DNA of 64,000 bases from contig QXPY01000013.1 in assembly GCA_003583745.1 (NCBI GenBank), forward strand, positions 1 through 64,000, in the 5' to 3' direction. This DNA comes from Rhodocyclales bacterium GT-UBC. GTDB lineage: Bacteria; Pseudomonadota; Gammaproteobacteria; Burkholderiales; Rhodocyclaceae. Position numbers and translations under genes: made by a program. Below the pieces are notes generated by a model. It was not told where the DNA came from. It saw only the letters and a list, made by a program, of their open reading frames with translations, and did no database searches. Every line of letters begins with the position of its first letter. Position 1 is the stretch's first letter. This document shows, in pieces, positions 37,301-46,172 of the stretch.

Positions 37301-37681
37301 CGTCTGGTCAAGGCAGAAAAACTGAAGGATGTCCTGGGCAAGAACGGCGAAGGGAATTCGCTGGATAGCATCGAAATCGCTGCCGATGAATACAAGACCT
37401 ACCTGACTCGCGCCTACAAGGAAGCCCGTTTCCCGAAACCGCGCAATGTCATCGGTTTGCAGAAGGAGTTACCGGTCGAGGAAATGGAAAAGTTGATGCT
37501 GGCCAATCAGAGCGTCAGCGACGAGGATATCCGGACCTTGGCGGCTCGTCGGGCCGAGGCAGTGCAAGGATGGCTGGTTGAACAAGGCAAGGTACCGGTG
37601 GAACGTATTTTCCTCTTGCCTCCGAAGCGTGTGACGGATGAAAAGAGTCAAGGCGGTCGGGTCGATTTTTCCTTGAGATAA
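34349..37681 (+). CDS. DUF748/AsmA-like envelope protein
   Basis: 1,110 residues: a single N-terminal membrane helix (about 31-52) and a long periplasmic beta-rich part with repeated DUF748 elements, for example FSLNNIQIVGGKVNFDD and IKIAKITLQNGTVNFSDFF, as in AsmA-like proteins that bridge the inner and outer membranes and move lipids. The C-terminus (about 930-1110) holds an alpha/beta region with RKLEALGKALVERSRLKLEI that resembles an OmpA-like fold. It is the first of four plus-strand genes with short spacing. Lipid transport is inferred from the family only. Confidence 0.85.
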   Translation: MTQQQDLKSIHHRLGEVARSPYVKRFGRGLVIFLLVFGVLGYFAAPPLLKSVLLDQLSHILHRQVSIEKIEISPYALSAKVSGVSISGEDGKEVAGFDELFVNLSAASIFKMAAVIDEIRLQGPRLALTRLADGRYDISDLLDEWMKPSDEPDSPLPRFSLNNIQIVGGKVNFDDRPEATIHRLSDINLSLPFISSLPYQADILVEPRFSATIDDSQLLLEGRSKPFAGSHESELGLDLDQFDLGRLQAYLPDSFPLRLRAGKLDSELKIVFKESNDHVFSLVVLGQAHVSGLALSEAGGQPLLGWKRLDVEIDKADLLNRQFAIKTVLLDGLEANLSVSRQGEFNILMLADKLGRPSGDAKPLAATPETVWSLGEFVLQNGLVHWHDLSKQTPVVGVIRDLNVHVGSLDSRLAKPIEIVEASYQADLGERFRLERMIAKGVRIDLAAHRIDIAEVVNRQTRARMLRKADGQIEWVGSPVLKTIRATDEKVADEKPWIGTVDKLSIEDLAFRFEDQAVSPAAVQELDGFSLHGEHLTNEPGKAGTLGLKGKVNKKGDLRVDGKVQIMPLDVALKVETVAIPVMPLQPYFGEQLNIALARGQVSNKGELSAQIDKDGLKAGYKGSMTLGDFLAVDRVNSADFLKWKSLYFGAVDLGLQPMRIQIGEIALSDFYSRLILNQSGRLNLQDILRRPAAEAERATQPAAPVVEAKASGKAPLPIKIAKITLQNGTVNFSDFFVKPNYSVNITRLGGRVTGLSSTENSVADMDLRGSYANSAPVQIVGRLNPLAAKSYLDVKADITGVDLVGLSPYAGKYAGYNIEKGKLSLNLAYKLENNQLSADNRLFIDQFTFGEKVDSPDATTLPVNLAISLLKNNRGEIDLNLPISGSLDDPQFSVGGLIVKVVVNLFVKAVTSPFAMLGSMFGNGEELSSVEFAPGRVAISAAAVRKLEALGKALVERSRLKLEITGLADPDADKEGIKRVAIERLVKAEKLKDVLGKNGEGNSLDSIEIAADEYKTYLTRAYKEARFPKPRNVIGLQKELPVEEMEKLMLANQSVSDEDIRTLAARRAEAVQGWLVEQGKVPVERIFLLPPKRVTDEKSQGGRVDFSLR

Positions 37682-37702
37682 GCAGTTAACGACAAGGTCA
37701 TC

Positions 37703-39040
37703 ATGAGTGAGACAACAGGGCTGGCCCTGGCAGCGGGCGTGGTCGTCGTCATCCTCCTGCAGGTGGCGTTGCTGCTACGTGGTCAGCGTCGCCCCGACGA
37801 TGCCTTGCGCTTCCGCGATGTGCAGGAAAGCCTGGAAAAAGGTATGGCGCGCCTCGAGCGCGAGTTGCGTGAAGAACTGGCGCGCAGCCGCCGCGAGGAT
37901 GCGGAAGAGGCCTTCCGTGACCGCGAGGAACGAGCCCAGTCGGCGAATTTGCTGGCCCAGGCGCTGACGACGCAAGTCGCTCAGTTTGGCAGCGGGCAGT
38001 CGGAGCGCCTGGACATGTTTGCCCGCGAACTGAATCGTTTTTCCCTAGGTCTGGATGAGCGTTTCGAACGCCTCAAGCTGTCGGTGGAGGGACGCCTGGC
38101 CGCCATACAGAGCGATAATGCGACCCGTCTGGAAGCGATGCGCCAAACCGTCGACGAAAAGCTGCACGCGACCTTGGAGCAGCGCCTGGGCGAGTCTTTC
38201 AAGCAGGTCAGTGATCGCCTGGAGCAGGTGCACCGAGGCTTGGGCGAGATGCAGACCCTGGCGGCCGGTGTCGGGGACTTGAAAAAAGTGCTGACCAACA
38301 TCAAGACGCGCGGCACATGGGGCGAGGTCCAATTATCGGCCTTGCTTGAACAGTTGCTTGCCGCCGAGCAGTTTGCTGCCAATGTGGCGATCCGGCCGGG
38401 TAGTAACGAGCGTGTCGATTTCGCTATTCGCTTGCCCGGAAAAGCTGATTCTGGCGTGGTCTGGTTGCCGATCGATGCCAAATTCCCGATCGAGGATTAT
38501 TTGCGCTTGATCGATGCGCAGGAGCGTGGTGACGGTACGGCGGTCGAGGAGGCGGCGAAAGCTCTCGAGGTCAGGCTGAAGGCAGAAGCACGCAGTATTC
38601 TTGAAAAATACGTAGTGCCGCCGCTGACGACGGATTTCGCACTGCTCTACCTGCCGATCGAGGGCTTGTATGCGGAGGCCTTACGCCGGCCCGGGCTAGC
38701 CGAAATGCTGCAGCGCGAATTCCGGGTCAGCCTGGCCGGGCCGACTACCCTGGCCGCTTTGCTGAACAGTTTGCAGATGGGCTTTCGCACCTTGGCCATC
38801 GAGCAGCGTTCGGCCGAGGTCTGGGCTGTGCTCGGAGCGGTCAAGACGGAGTTCGGGAAATTCGGCGAGGCCTTGGCGCATACGCGCAAGAAGCTCGACG
38901 AAGCGAGCAACAGTATCAGCCGGGCTGAAACCCGAACGCGCCAACTGTCGCGTAAATTGAAGGACGTCGAGGCCTTGCCGGTGGCGGAGTCAGAAAAATT
39001 ATTTGCAGTGGGGGGGGGATTCGATGGCGAAGAAGAATGA
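37703..39040 (+). CDS. rmuC: DNA recombination protein RmuC homologue
   Basis: 445 residues: an N-terminal membrane helix (about 8-26), a long coiled coil (about 35-190), then the RmuC domain with TRGTWGEVQLSALLEQLL, VWLPIDAKFPIEDYLRL and LPIEGLYAEAL, which follows the restriction-endonuclease-like fold. RmuC limits inversions at short repeats in E. coli; the mechanism is unclear. The 3' end overlaps the next gene by 17 bases. Confidence 0.93.
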   Translation: MSETTGLALAAGVVVVILLQVALLLRGQRRPDDALRFRDVQESLEKGMARLERELREELARSRREDAEEAFRDREERAQSANLLAQALTTQVAQFGSGQSERLDMFARELNRFSLGLDERFERLKLSVEGRLAAIQSDNATRLEAMRQTVDEKLHATLEQRLGESFKQVSDRLEQVHRGLGEMQTLAAGVGDLKKVLTNIKTRGTWGEVQLSALLEQLLAAEQFAANVAIRPGSNERVDFAIRLPGKADSGVVWLPIDAKFPIEDYLRLIDAQERGDGTAVEEAAKALEVRLKAEARSILEKYVVPPLTTDFALLYLPIEGLYAEALRRPGLAEMLQREFRVSLAGPTTLAALLNSLQMGFRTLAIEQRSAEVWAVLGAVKTEFGKFGEALAHTRKKLDEASNSISRAETRTRQLSRKLKDVEALPVAESEKLFAVGGGFDGEEE

Positions 39041-39455
39041 ACTGGAGGCGCTGTTTCGCGCGACGTGTTATCGGGTTTTTCTACCCGGTGGTCACTGCGA
39101 TCTCAGAATTGGGAAAGAAAGCGAGGTGTTGCGGGATTGGTTGGAGACTTCGGGCCATGCCTGCTTTTCCATTCTGACGGCCTACAACCCCGGTGCGGTC
39201 GAGGTCGATGCGGCCAGCAACGCCGAGCGCCAGGCGCAGCTGGAATGCGAATTGCTGGAAGGGAACTATGAGCCGTATGCCGGTGAGAACGTCGCCGACG
39301 ACGACGCATGGCCAACCGAGGAGAGTTGTTTCGTTCCCGATCTGGTCCCCGAGGACGCCTGTGCGTTGGCCGAGGATTTCGGTCAATGTGCCGTGGTGTG
39401 CGGCGGCAGCGATGGTGTGCCGCATCTGGTCTGGATAGAAAGCAGTGGCGAATAA
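39024..39455 (+). CDS. DUF3293 protein
   Basis: 143 residues, soluble and acidic, with FSILTAYNPG and a run of conserved acidic positions characteristic of DUF3293. The function is unknown. The start follows a G-run (GGGGGGGGA) that is an unusual but strong ribosome site lying inside the end of rmuC. Its TAA stop overlaps the kinase start in TAATG. Confidence 0.75.
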   Translation: MAKKNELEALFRATCYRVFLPGGHCDLRIGKESEVLRDWLETSGHACFSILTAYNPGAVEVDAASNAERQAQLECELLEGNYEPYAGENVADDDAWPTEESCFVPDLVPEDACALAEDFGQCAVVCGGSDGVPHLVWIESSGE

Positions 39456-41836
39456 TGGCGAAACATATCGGACGTTTTGAAGTCCGGCGGGAACTGGGAC
39501 GAGGCGCGCAGAGCACGGTCTATCTGGGCTTTGATGCCCAGTTGCAGCGTGAAGTCGCGATCAAGACGGTTCATTTTTCGCGGCCCGATCCGGCGCAGAA
39601 CAGAACCCTGCTCGATGAAGCGCGCACGGTCGGCAAGCTGCGCCACCCGAATATCGTGCCGATTTTCGAGGCAGGCGAAGAGGGGGGCGATCTCTATCTG
39701 GTGTTCGAATACGTTCCGGGCAAAAACCTGGCTGAATTCCTGCAAGTCAGTGGCGCATTGTCTCCGGTCAAGGCGGTCAGCATCCTGCGCCCGATTCTCG
39801 ATGCGGTGGCGCATGCGCATGCGCAAGGCATCATTCATCGCGATCTGAAGCCTTCGAACATCCTGCTGGACGAAAATGCGATGCCGAGGGTGATGGATTT
39901 TGGCATCGCCATGCGCAGCGGTGGCGCCAGCGATGCTGCCGATGAGTATTCGGGTACGCCGGCTTACATGGCTCCGGAGTATGTCGAGAAGCGAGAATCG
40001 AGCGAGCGCAGCGACATTTTTGCGGCGGGCCTGATTCTCTATGAAATGTTGGTCGGCCAACGCGCGGTGACAGGGGGCAACATCTTCCAGGTCATGCACC
40101 GGATTGCCAACGAAGATATCCGGCTACCCGCTTCGGTATCGATCGATGATCGTTTGAGCGGTGTGCTGTACAAGGCGCTGGCACGTGACCCGATGGTGCG
40201 TTATCAGACGGCCACGCAGTTTGCCGAAGCGCTCGATAATTATCTTGATCCCGACGATGAGGCGGCGGGCAATCCTGAAGGCAAGCAGGCAACAATCGAC
40301 TTCCTGTTGCGTCGGATGCGTCACAAAAGTGATTTTCCGGCCTTGTCCGAGTCGGTCAGTGCCATCAATAAAATCGCCAACAGTGAAACGGAAAGCGTCA
40401 ATAAGTTGTCCAGTTCGATCTTGAAGGATTTCGCGCTGACCAACAAGATTCTCCGCCTGGTCAATTCGGCCTATTTCCGGCCGGCCGGCGGCGGCAATAT
40501 CAGTACGGTTTCGCGCGCGGTCATCGTGCTCGGGTTCGAGGCGGTACGTAATATTGCGATCACGGTGCTGTTGTTCGAGCACCTGCAGAACAAGAGCAAC
40601 GCCAATCAACTCAAGGAAGATTTTCTGCGGGCCAATCTGGCGGGCATCCTTGCCAAGGATATTTCGGCGACGGCGCAGATGCGCGACCTGGAGCAAACGT
40701 TTATCTGCTCCTTGTTTCACAGCCTGGGACGCCTGTTGTCGCAATATTATTTTCCCGAGGAGTCCGATGAGATTCGCCGAGTGCTTGCTCAGAAAGCTTG
40801 TTCGGAAGACAACGCGGCCTTGCAGGTGCTGGGGATTTCCTTCGAGGACCTGGGTATCGCAATCGCCCGTCAATGGGGTTTTCCGCCGCTGATCGTCGGG
40901 ACCTTGCGCCGCTTGCCGGCCGGACCGGTCAAAACACCAAACAGCCAGGAAGATCGGCTACGCGTCATGTCCGCATTCTCCAACGAGTTGTGCGACGTCA
41001 TTGCCCAAACGACTCCCGAGGCACGCGACCGGGAGATCAGGAAAGCCATGACGCGCTATTCGTCGGTTATCGCCCTGGATCAGAAAGAACTTCAGCAGAC
41101 GGTCAAGCGGGCCGTGGAGGAAGTGGCCGATTTTGCCCGGGTCATCCACCTCAATCTTCAGCAGACGACTTTCGGCAAGCAAATGCGCCAATTTGCGCGA
41201 AATGGCGGGGAAGAAGGAAATGCTGACGGGGAAACCGATGCCGAATCGCTCAATGGCACCGTCCTGCATGACGGTACGCCGTTCGATGCTGAAGACGAGA
41301 GCGGCGAGCTGCCTTCGGCAGTTGATGCGCAATCCGTGTTGACCGCCGGTATTCAGGATATCAGCAATACCCTGGTCGACGGTTTCAAGCTCAACGACAT
41401 TCTCCGCATCATTCTCGAGACGATGTATCGGGCGATGGGGTTCAAGCGTGTGCTGCTCTGTATTCGCGATGCCAAGAACGGCACCATGCAGGGGCGTTTC
41501 GGATTTGGGCCCGATACCACCGAGATCGCCAAGCTTTTTCGCTTCCCGCTGACTTTCACGCCAGATATTTTTCATGTCGCGACGTCGAAAGGGGTCGATA
41601 TCCTGATCAATGACATCAACGACCCGAAAATTGCGGAACGCATACCCGAGTGGTTTCGCAAGGCGCTTCCGGCTCGATCTTTCGTGCTCTTTCCGCTCAA
41701 TATCAAGGGCAATCCGGTGGCCCTGATCTATGCTGATCGCGATGAGGCAGGCGGAATTTCGATTCCCGAGAAAGAGCTGTCCTTGCTGCGTACGCTGCGT
41801 AACCAGGCTGTGCTGGCGATCAAGCAGGGGGGCTGA
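39455..41836 (+). CDS. Ser/Thr protein kinase-HDOD-GAF fusion
   Basis: 793 residues with three parts: a Hanks-type kinase (about 1-265: LGRGAQSTVYLG loop, AIKT lysine, HRDLKPSNILLDE, DFG, GTPAYMAPE), an HDOD domain (about 282-485, beginning FPALSESVSAINKIAN) and a GAF domain (about 630-793). There is no membrane helix, so it is cytosolic. HDOD domains act in signalling with degenerate HD residues, and GAF domains bind small ligands, so the GAF could control the kinase. The order kinase-HDOD-GAF is uncommon. It is coupled by TAATG to the DUF3293 gene. Targets are unknown. Confidence 0.9.
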   Translation: MAKHIGRFEVRRELGRGAQSTVYLGFDAQLQREVAIKTVHFSRPDPAQNRTLLDEARTVGKLRHPNIVPIFEAGEEGGDLYLVFEYVPGKNLAEFLQVSGALSPVKAVSILRPILDAVAHAHAQGIIHRDLKPSNILLDENAMPRVMDFGIAMRSGGASDAADEYSGTPAYMAPEYVEKRESSERSDIFAAGLILYEMLVGQRAVTGGNIFQVMHRIANEDIRLPASVSIDDRLSGVLYKALARDPMVRYQTATQFAEALDNYLDPDDEAAGNPEGKQATIDFLLRRMRHKSDFPALSESVSAINKIANSETESVNKLSSSILKDFALTNKILRLVNSAYFRPAGGGNISTVSRAVIVLGFEAVRNIAITVLLFEHLQNKSNANQLKEDFLRANLAGILAKDISATAQMRDLEQTFICSLFHSLGRLLSQYYFPEESDEIRRVLAQKACSEDNAALQVLGISFEDLGIAIARQWGFPPLIVGTLRRLPAGPVKTPNSQEDRLRVMSAFSNELCDVIAQTTPEARDREIRKAMTRYSSVIALDQKELQQTVKRAVEEVADFARVIHLNLQQTTFGKQMRQFARNGGEEGNADGETDAESLNGTVLHDGTPFDAEDESGELPSAVDAQSVLTAGIQDISNTLVDGFKLNDILRIILETMYRAMGFKRVLLCIRDAKNGTMQGRFGFGPDTTEIAKLFRFPLTFTPDIFHVATSKGVDILINDINDPKIAERIPEWFRKALPARSFVLFPLNIKGNPVALIYADRDEAGGISIPEKELSLLRTLRNQAVLAIKQGG

Positions 41837-41850
41837 GAGGCGTCCGGGTA

Positions 41851-41877
41851 ATAAAAAGAGCCCGCATGTGCGGGCTC
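41851..41877 (-). terminator. rho-independent terminator of bamD
   Basis: GAGCCCGCA-TG-TGCGGGCTC is a near-perfect dyad followed on the minus strand by five T and AT-rich bases. Confidence 0.85.
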
Positions 41878-41904
41878 CTGACTAGCGTTTGGTGATCCGG
41901 TGGC

Positions 41905-42729
41905 CTACCAGAGCTTCCACCAGGCGACTTTCCGCGTCAGTCCGTCACGGTAAAACCGGCTGTTCGGGAAGTTTTTCTTCATGACGCGGTCGGCATCATC
42001 GCGCAAGTCGTTCATGCCCAATTTGTCATAAGCGGTATAGAGAATGAACATGGCCTCTTCGATTGCCGGGGCCTGAGGATAGGTTTGAATGACGTACTGA
42101 GCGCGGTTTGCGGCGGCGATGTAGGCATTCCGGGCGATGTAATAGCGTGCCACATGCACTTCCTGGGAGGCCATGGCATTGACCAGATAGTTCAGGCGCT
42201 TGGTCGCGTCCGGCGTGTATTTGCTGTTCGGGAAACGGGTGACCAGTTCACGCAAGGCATCAAAGGCGGCACGTGCCGCTTTGGGATCGCGTTCGGTCGG
42301 GTCCTGACTGCTGATATAGCCGACCAAGCCGAGATCTTCATTGAAATTGATCAGACCTTTCAGGTAATAAACGTAATCGACGGCGGGATGATTGGGGTGA
42401 AGCTTGATGAAACGGTCGCAGGCAGCCAGGGCTGAGCCGGTTTCACCGCCTTTCCAATAGACATAGCCGAGTTCCATTTGCGCCTGTTGGGCAAATCGGC
42501 CGTAGGGGAAGCGCGACTCCAGTTTTTCGAGATATTTGGCAGCCTTGTCCCAAGTGCCGTCAGCTTGAGCATCCTTGGCCTCGGCGTACAGCTTGCTGGC
42601 CGACCAGCCTGCTGTTTCATCCGGCGTATTTCCCATCGAGCCACAGCCGGCTGCGACAGCGGCAATCAAAAGTACCAGCAGCAGACGGAAGAAAGCAGGG
42701 AAAGACTGGAATGCGGGTAAACTTCGCAT
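41905..42729 (-). CDS. bamD: outer-membrane assembly lipoprotein BamD
   Basis: About 274 residues: a lipoprotein signal with lipobox AAGC (Cys about residue 30), then five TPR-like repeats with the family's YxEAKDA, FPYGRFAQQAQMELGYVYWK, FIKLHPNHPAVDYVYYLKGL and RFPNSKYTPDATKRLNYLVN. BamD helps fold outer-membrane proteins. Its ATG lies back-to-back with that of rluD, a common betaproteobacterial arrangement. The C-terminal RFYRDGLTRKVAWWKLW is unusually aromatic. Confidence 0.94.
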   Translation of the reverse strand: MRSLPAFQSFPAFFRLLLVLLIAAVAAGCGSMGNTPDETAGWSASKLYAEAKDAQADGTWDKAAKYLEKLESRFPYGRFAQQAQMELGYVYWKGGETGSALAACDRFIKLHPNHPAVDYVYYLKGLINFNEDLGLVGYISSQDPTERDPKAARAAFDALRELVTRFPNSKYTPDATKRLNYLVNAMASQEVHVARYYIARNAYIAAANRAQYVIQTYPQAPAIEEAMFILYTAYDKLGMNDLRDDADRVMKKNFPNSRFYRDGLTRKVAWWKLW

Positions 42730-42730
42730 C

Positions 42731-43687
42731 ATGAATGATCCTATTGAAGATTCCGGCGATTATAGCCGAACTGAGCCGCTCCACCTGACGGTTCCTGACG
42801 CCAGCTACGGTCGGCGGCTTGATCAGGTGCTGGCCGAACTGCTGCCGCAACATTCCCGCAACCGCCTGCAAGGCTGGATCAAGGATGGTTGCGTCCAGGT
42901 TGATGGCAAGCCCGAGAGCGAACCGAAACGCAAGTTGCTAGGGGGCGAGCACCTGGTGGTCGACGAGCCGCTGGATAGCCTTACCTTGGCCGAGCAGCCG
43001 GAAGATATTCCGCTCGATATCGTGTTTGAGGATGAAACCATCCTGGTCATCAACAAGCCGGCCGGTCTGGTCGTACATCCAGGTAGCGGTAACTGGAGCG
43101 GCACCTTGATGAACGCGCTGCTTCATCATGTGCCGGGTATCGACCAGGTGCCGCGGGCCGGCATCGTGCATCGCCTGGACAAGGATACCAGCGGCTTGAT
43201 GGTGGTCGCCAAGACCATCGAAGCGCAAACCGATCTGGTTCGCCAGTTGCAGGCGCGCACCGTGCGCCGGGTCTACCTTGCCCTGGCGGCTGGCGCGATG
43301 AAACATGAGGGGACGGTTAATGAGCCGATTGGCCGCCATCCGCAGCAGCGCATCAAGATGGCCATCGTGCCGGAGAACCGTGGTGGCAAGCCGGCGATCA
43401 CCCATATCCGCATTCTCGACCTCTTTACCTACACAACCTTTGTCGAATGTTCGCTGGAAACCGGTCGGACGCATCAGATCCGCGTTCATATGGCGGCCAT
43501 TCACCATCCGCTGGTCGGCGATCAGGTCTATGGCAAAAATAACCCGAAGCTGCCGCCGTTCCATCGCCAGGCGCTGCACGCCACCCGTCTGGGGCTGGTG
43601 CATCCGCTGACCGGTCTGAAAATGCAGTGGGAAGTGCCGATGCCTGAAGACATGCGCGATCTGGTCGATAGCCTGCGTTATGGCTGA
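42731..43687 (+). CDS. rluD: 23S rRNA pseudouridine synthase RluD
   Basis: 318 residues: S4-like domain (about 22-80, RLDQVLAELLPQHSRNRLQGWIKDGCVQVDG), then the RluA-type catalytic domain with GIVHRLDKDTSGLMVV (catalytic Asp in HRLDKDTSG), ETGRTHQIRVHM and GDQVYG. It modifies U1911, U1915 and U1917 of 23S rRNA in E. coli. Its start codon is directly beside that of bamD, so neither has space for a private promoter region. It overlaps the next gene by eight bases. Confidence 0.94.
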   Translation: MNDPIEDSGDYSRTEPLHLTVPDASYGRRLDQVLAELLPQHSRNRLQGWIKDGCVQVDGKPESEPKRKLLGGEHLVVDEPLDSLTLAEQPEDIPLDIVFEDETILVINKPAGLVVHPGSGNWSGTLMNALLHHVPGIDQVPRAGIVHRLDKDTSGLMVVAKTIEAQTDLVRQLQARTVRRVYLALAAGAMKHEGTVNEPIGRHPQQRIKMAIVPENRGGKPAITHIRILDLFTYTTFVECSLETGRTHQIRVHMAAIHHPLVGDQVYGKNNPKLPPFHRQALHATRLGLVHPLTGLKMQWEVPMPEDMRDLVDSLRYG

Positions 43688-44411
43688 TTTCCTGATCCCG
43701 GACTGGCCGGCGCCGGCCAATGTTCGGGCGTTGCAGACGCTGCGCGGTGGCGGTTGCAGTCCGGCGCCTTGGGATAGCTTCAATCTCGGCGACCATGTTG
43801 GTGACGATCCGGCGCGGGTGGTAGCGAATCGCGCCGAATTGCGGCGCCATTTGCCGGCCGATCCGCTCTGGCTGAAACAGGTTCATGGCGTTGCGGTAGC
43901 GGGGGCCGATCAGGACTTGGTGGGCGTTCCGGAGGCCGACGCCGCCTGGGCGAGCCGAGGCGGCCGGGTTTGTGCGGTGATGACGGCCGATTGTCTGCCG
44001 GTCTTGTTTTGTGATCGGGCCGGAACGGTAGTCGCAGCGGCCCATGCCGGATGGCGGGGCTTGCTGGCCGGTGTGCTGGAGGCGACGATGGTACGGATGT
44101 TGGTGCCGCCGGAAAGCCTCATGGCCTGGTTGGGGCCGGCGATCGGAGCGAAGCAATTCGAGGTGGGTGACGAGGTGCGAGCTGCTTTTGTTGCTGCCGA
44201 CCCGACAGCAGCTACTTGCTTCGTGCCGGGAGCGCCGGGCAAATGGTTGGCCGACATTTATGGGCTGGCCCGTCTGCGACTGCGGCAAGCGGGCGTCACT
44301 TCGATCAGTGGCGGTGATTTGTGTACGGTGAGTGATCCGGCGCGTTTCTTTTCCTACCGGCGCGATGGTGTGACCGGTCGCATGGCATCGCTGATCTGGC
44401 TGGCGGATTGA
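43680..44411 (+). CDS. pgeF: peptidoglycan editing factor / laccase-domain protein (YfiH)
   Basis: 243 residues with the copper/zinc-binding laccase-domain pattern: LKQVHGVAV, MTADCLPVLFCD, AAAHAGWRGLLAGV and GPAIGAKQFEVGDEV. Members edit UDP-MurNAc peptides or act on purine nucleosides. It follows rluD by overlap, as in E. coli (rluD-yfiH). Confidence 0.93.
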   Translation: MADFLIPDWPAPANVRALQTLRGGGCSPAPWDSFNLGDHVGDDPARVVANRAELRRHLPADPLWLKQVHGVAVAGADQDLVGVPEADAAWASRGGRVCAVMTADCLPVLFCDRAGTVVAAAHAGWRGLLAGVLEATMVRMLVPPESLMAWLGPAIGAKQFEVGDEVRAAFVAADPTAATCFVPGAPGKWLADIYGLARLRLRQAGVTSISGGDLCTVSDPARFFSYRRDGVTGRMASLIWLAD

Positions 44412-44449
44412 TTCCCGGAGCTAGGGCGATGTTGTCGCTGAACTGAAGA

Positions 44450-44481
44450 AAAAGGGCTGCCGGTTGGCAGCCCTTGCTTTT
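44450..44481. terminator. bidirectional terminator
   Basis: GGGCTGCC-GGTT-GGCAGCCC with AAAAA on one side and TTGCTTTT on the other serves both convergent genes (pgeF and the CoA-transferase). Confidence 0.85.
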
Positions 44482-44482
44482 G

Positions 44483-46045
44483 CTACTTGGCCCAGGCGTC
44501 GGCCTGAACCAGCGAATCCTCGCGCCAGGCTTCGCGTGCTGCCTTGTTGGCGACCCAGTTGGGCAGGAAGGTGTAGGCCTCGTCGAGCAGATGCGGCGTA
44601 TGGCGGCCCGGCGAGTAACGCTGGGCGCGGTCGTAGTATTCGCGCAGCGCCGGCTTGAAGTTCGGATGGGCGCAGTTGTCGATGATCACCTTGGCGCGTT
44701 GCTTCGGCGACAGGCCGCGCAGGTCGGCCAGCCCCTGCTCGGTGACGACGACCTGGACATCATGCTCGGTGTGATCGACGTGCGAAACCATCGGCACGAT
44801 GCAGGAGATGCTGCCGCCCTTGGCACTCGACGGGGTCATGAAGATCGAGATGAAGGCGTTGCGGGCGAAGTCGCCGGAGCCGCCGATGCCGTTCATGATC
44901 GACGTGCCCATGATGTGGGTCGAATTGACATTGCCGTAGATGTCGGCCTCGATCAGGCCGTTCATGGCGATGACGCCGAGGCGGCGGATCACTTCCGGAT
45001 GGTTCGAGATCTCTTGCGGGCGCAGGATGATGCTGTCCTTGAAGCGCGGCAGGTCGGCGTTCAACTCTTCGAGTGCCTTCGGCGACAGCGAGAAGGAAGT
45101 GGCCGAGGCGCAGGTCAGCTTGCCCGATTTGATCAGTTCCAGCATGCCATCCTGCAGCACTTCGGTGTAGGCCGTCAGGTTTTCGAACGGGCCGTCCTGT
45201 AGGCCGGCCATCACTGCGTTGGCGACGTTGCCAACGCCAGATTGCAGGGGGAGGAGGTTGGCAGGCAGTCGGCCCATCTTCACTTCGTGCTGAAGGAATT
45301 CTAGGATGTGGCCGGCAATCAGCTTTGAATTGGCGTCCGGCGGGGTGAAGGGTGAGTTGCGGTCCGCCTTGTTGGTTTCGACAACGGCAATAACCTTGTT
45401 CGGATCGATCCGGTAGTATGGTTCGCCGATGCGGTCGTCGGTTTTGCAGATCGGGATCGGCTTGCGGTGCGGCGGCAGTGCCGTGCCATAGTAGATGTCG
45501 TGCATGCCTTCGAGGTGCGGGTTCTGCCAGGCGTTGACCTCGAGAATGATTTTGTCGGCTTGATCCAGCCAGGTCTTGTTGTTGCCTACCGAAGATGAAG
45601 GGATCAGGCGGCCGTCTTCCAGAATACCAGCGACTTCGACGACGGCGACATCGAGTTTGCCGAGAAAACCGCCCCAGACGAATTGCGCGACGTGAGATAG
45701 ATGGACATCGATATATTCCATCTCGCCAGCGTTGATACGTTTGCGGCAGGTTGGGTCGGATTGGTAGGGCAAGCGCATTTCAATGCCGTCGACCATGGCC
45801 AGGGCGCCATCGAGCTCGGGAGCGGTGGAAGCGCCGGTCCATACGCCGATCTTGAATTTCTTGCCGTGCAGATTGGCGTCCATGATGCGTTTGGCCAGTG
45901 CACTCGGGACTTCCTTTGGATAGCCCGCACCGGTGAAGCCGCTCATCCCGACATTGACCCCGGATGGGATCAGTTGGGCAGCTTCTTCGGCCGACATGAT
46001 CTTGCTTCTCATGGCAATGTTGCCAACTCGGGATCTGATGTCCAT
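44483..46045 (-). CDS. acetyl-CoA hydrolase/succinyl-CoA:acetate CoA-transferase family
   Basis: 520 residues with the family's GMSGFTGAGYPKEVP near the N-terminus, LPLQSGVGNVANAVMAGL, and GGSGDFARNAFISIFM. The Glu that forms the acyl-enzyme is probably in the LTAYTEVLQDG segment. Enzymes of this group move CoA between succinate and acetate or hydrolyse acetyl-CoA, and link acetate to the TCA cycle. The ATG at 46045 follows AGAGGAG. A strong terminator stands 54 bases upstream in the leader, which suggests attenuation. Acetyl-CoA synthetase (acs) is also encoded in this window. Confidence 0.9.
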   Translation of the reverse strand: MDIRSRVGNIAMRSKIMSAEEAAQLIPSGVNVGMSGFTGAGYPKEVPSALAKRIMDANLHGKKFKIGVWTGASTAPELDGALAMVDGIEMRLPYQSDPTCRKRINAGEMEYIDVHLSHVAQFVWGGFLGKLDVAVVEVAGILEDGRLIPSSSVGNNKTWLDQADKIILEVNAWQNPHLEGMHDIYYGTALPPHRKPIPICKTDDRIGEPYYRIDPNKVIAVVETNKADRNSPFTPPDANSKLIAGHILEFLQHEVKMGRLPANLLPLQSGVGNVANAVMAGLQDGPFENLTAYTEVLQDGMLELIKSGKLTCASATSFSLSPKALEELNADLPRFKDSIILRPQEISNHPEVIRRLGVIAMNGLIEADIYGNVNSTHIMGTSIMNGIGGSGDFARNAFISIFMTPSSAKGGSISCIVPMVSHVDHTEHDVQVVVTEQGLADLRGLSPKQRAKVIIDNCAHPNFKPALREYYDRAQRYSPGRHTPHLLDEAYTFLPNWVANKAAREAWREDSLVQADAWAK

Positions 46046-46098
46046 TTCTTTTCTCCTCTTCTCTTTCATCAACGAATGGGGTCTCCTCGCCCCGGCCG

Positions 46099-46124
46099 AA
46101 AAAAAGCCCGCACGAAGGCGGGCT
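46099..46124 (-). terminator. terminator in the leader of the CoA-transferase gene
   Basis: On the minus strand AGCCCGC-CTTCGT-GCGGGCT is followed by seven T, about 54 bases before the start codon. It may end the lipoprotein transcript or act as an attenuator. Confidence 0.8.
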
Positions 46125-46172
46125 CAAATCCAGATCCAAAGCGCATTAAGGGTCTGGAGGAGACGGTGCGCA

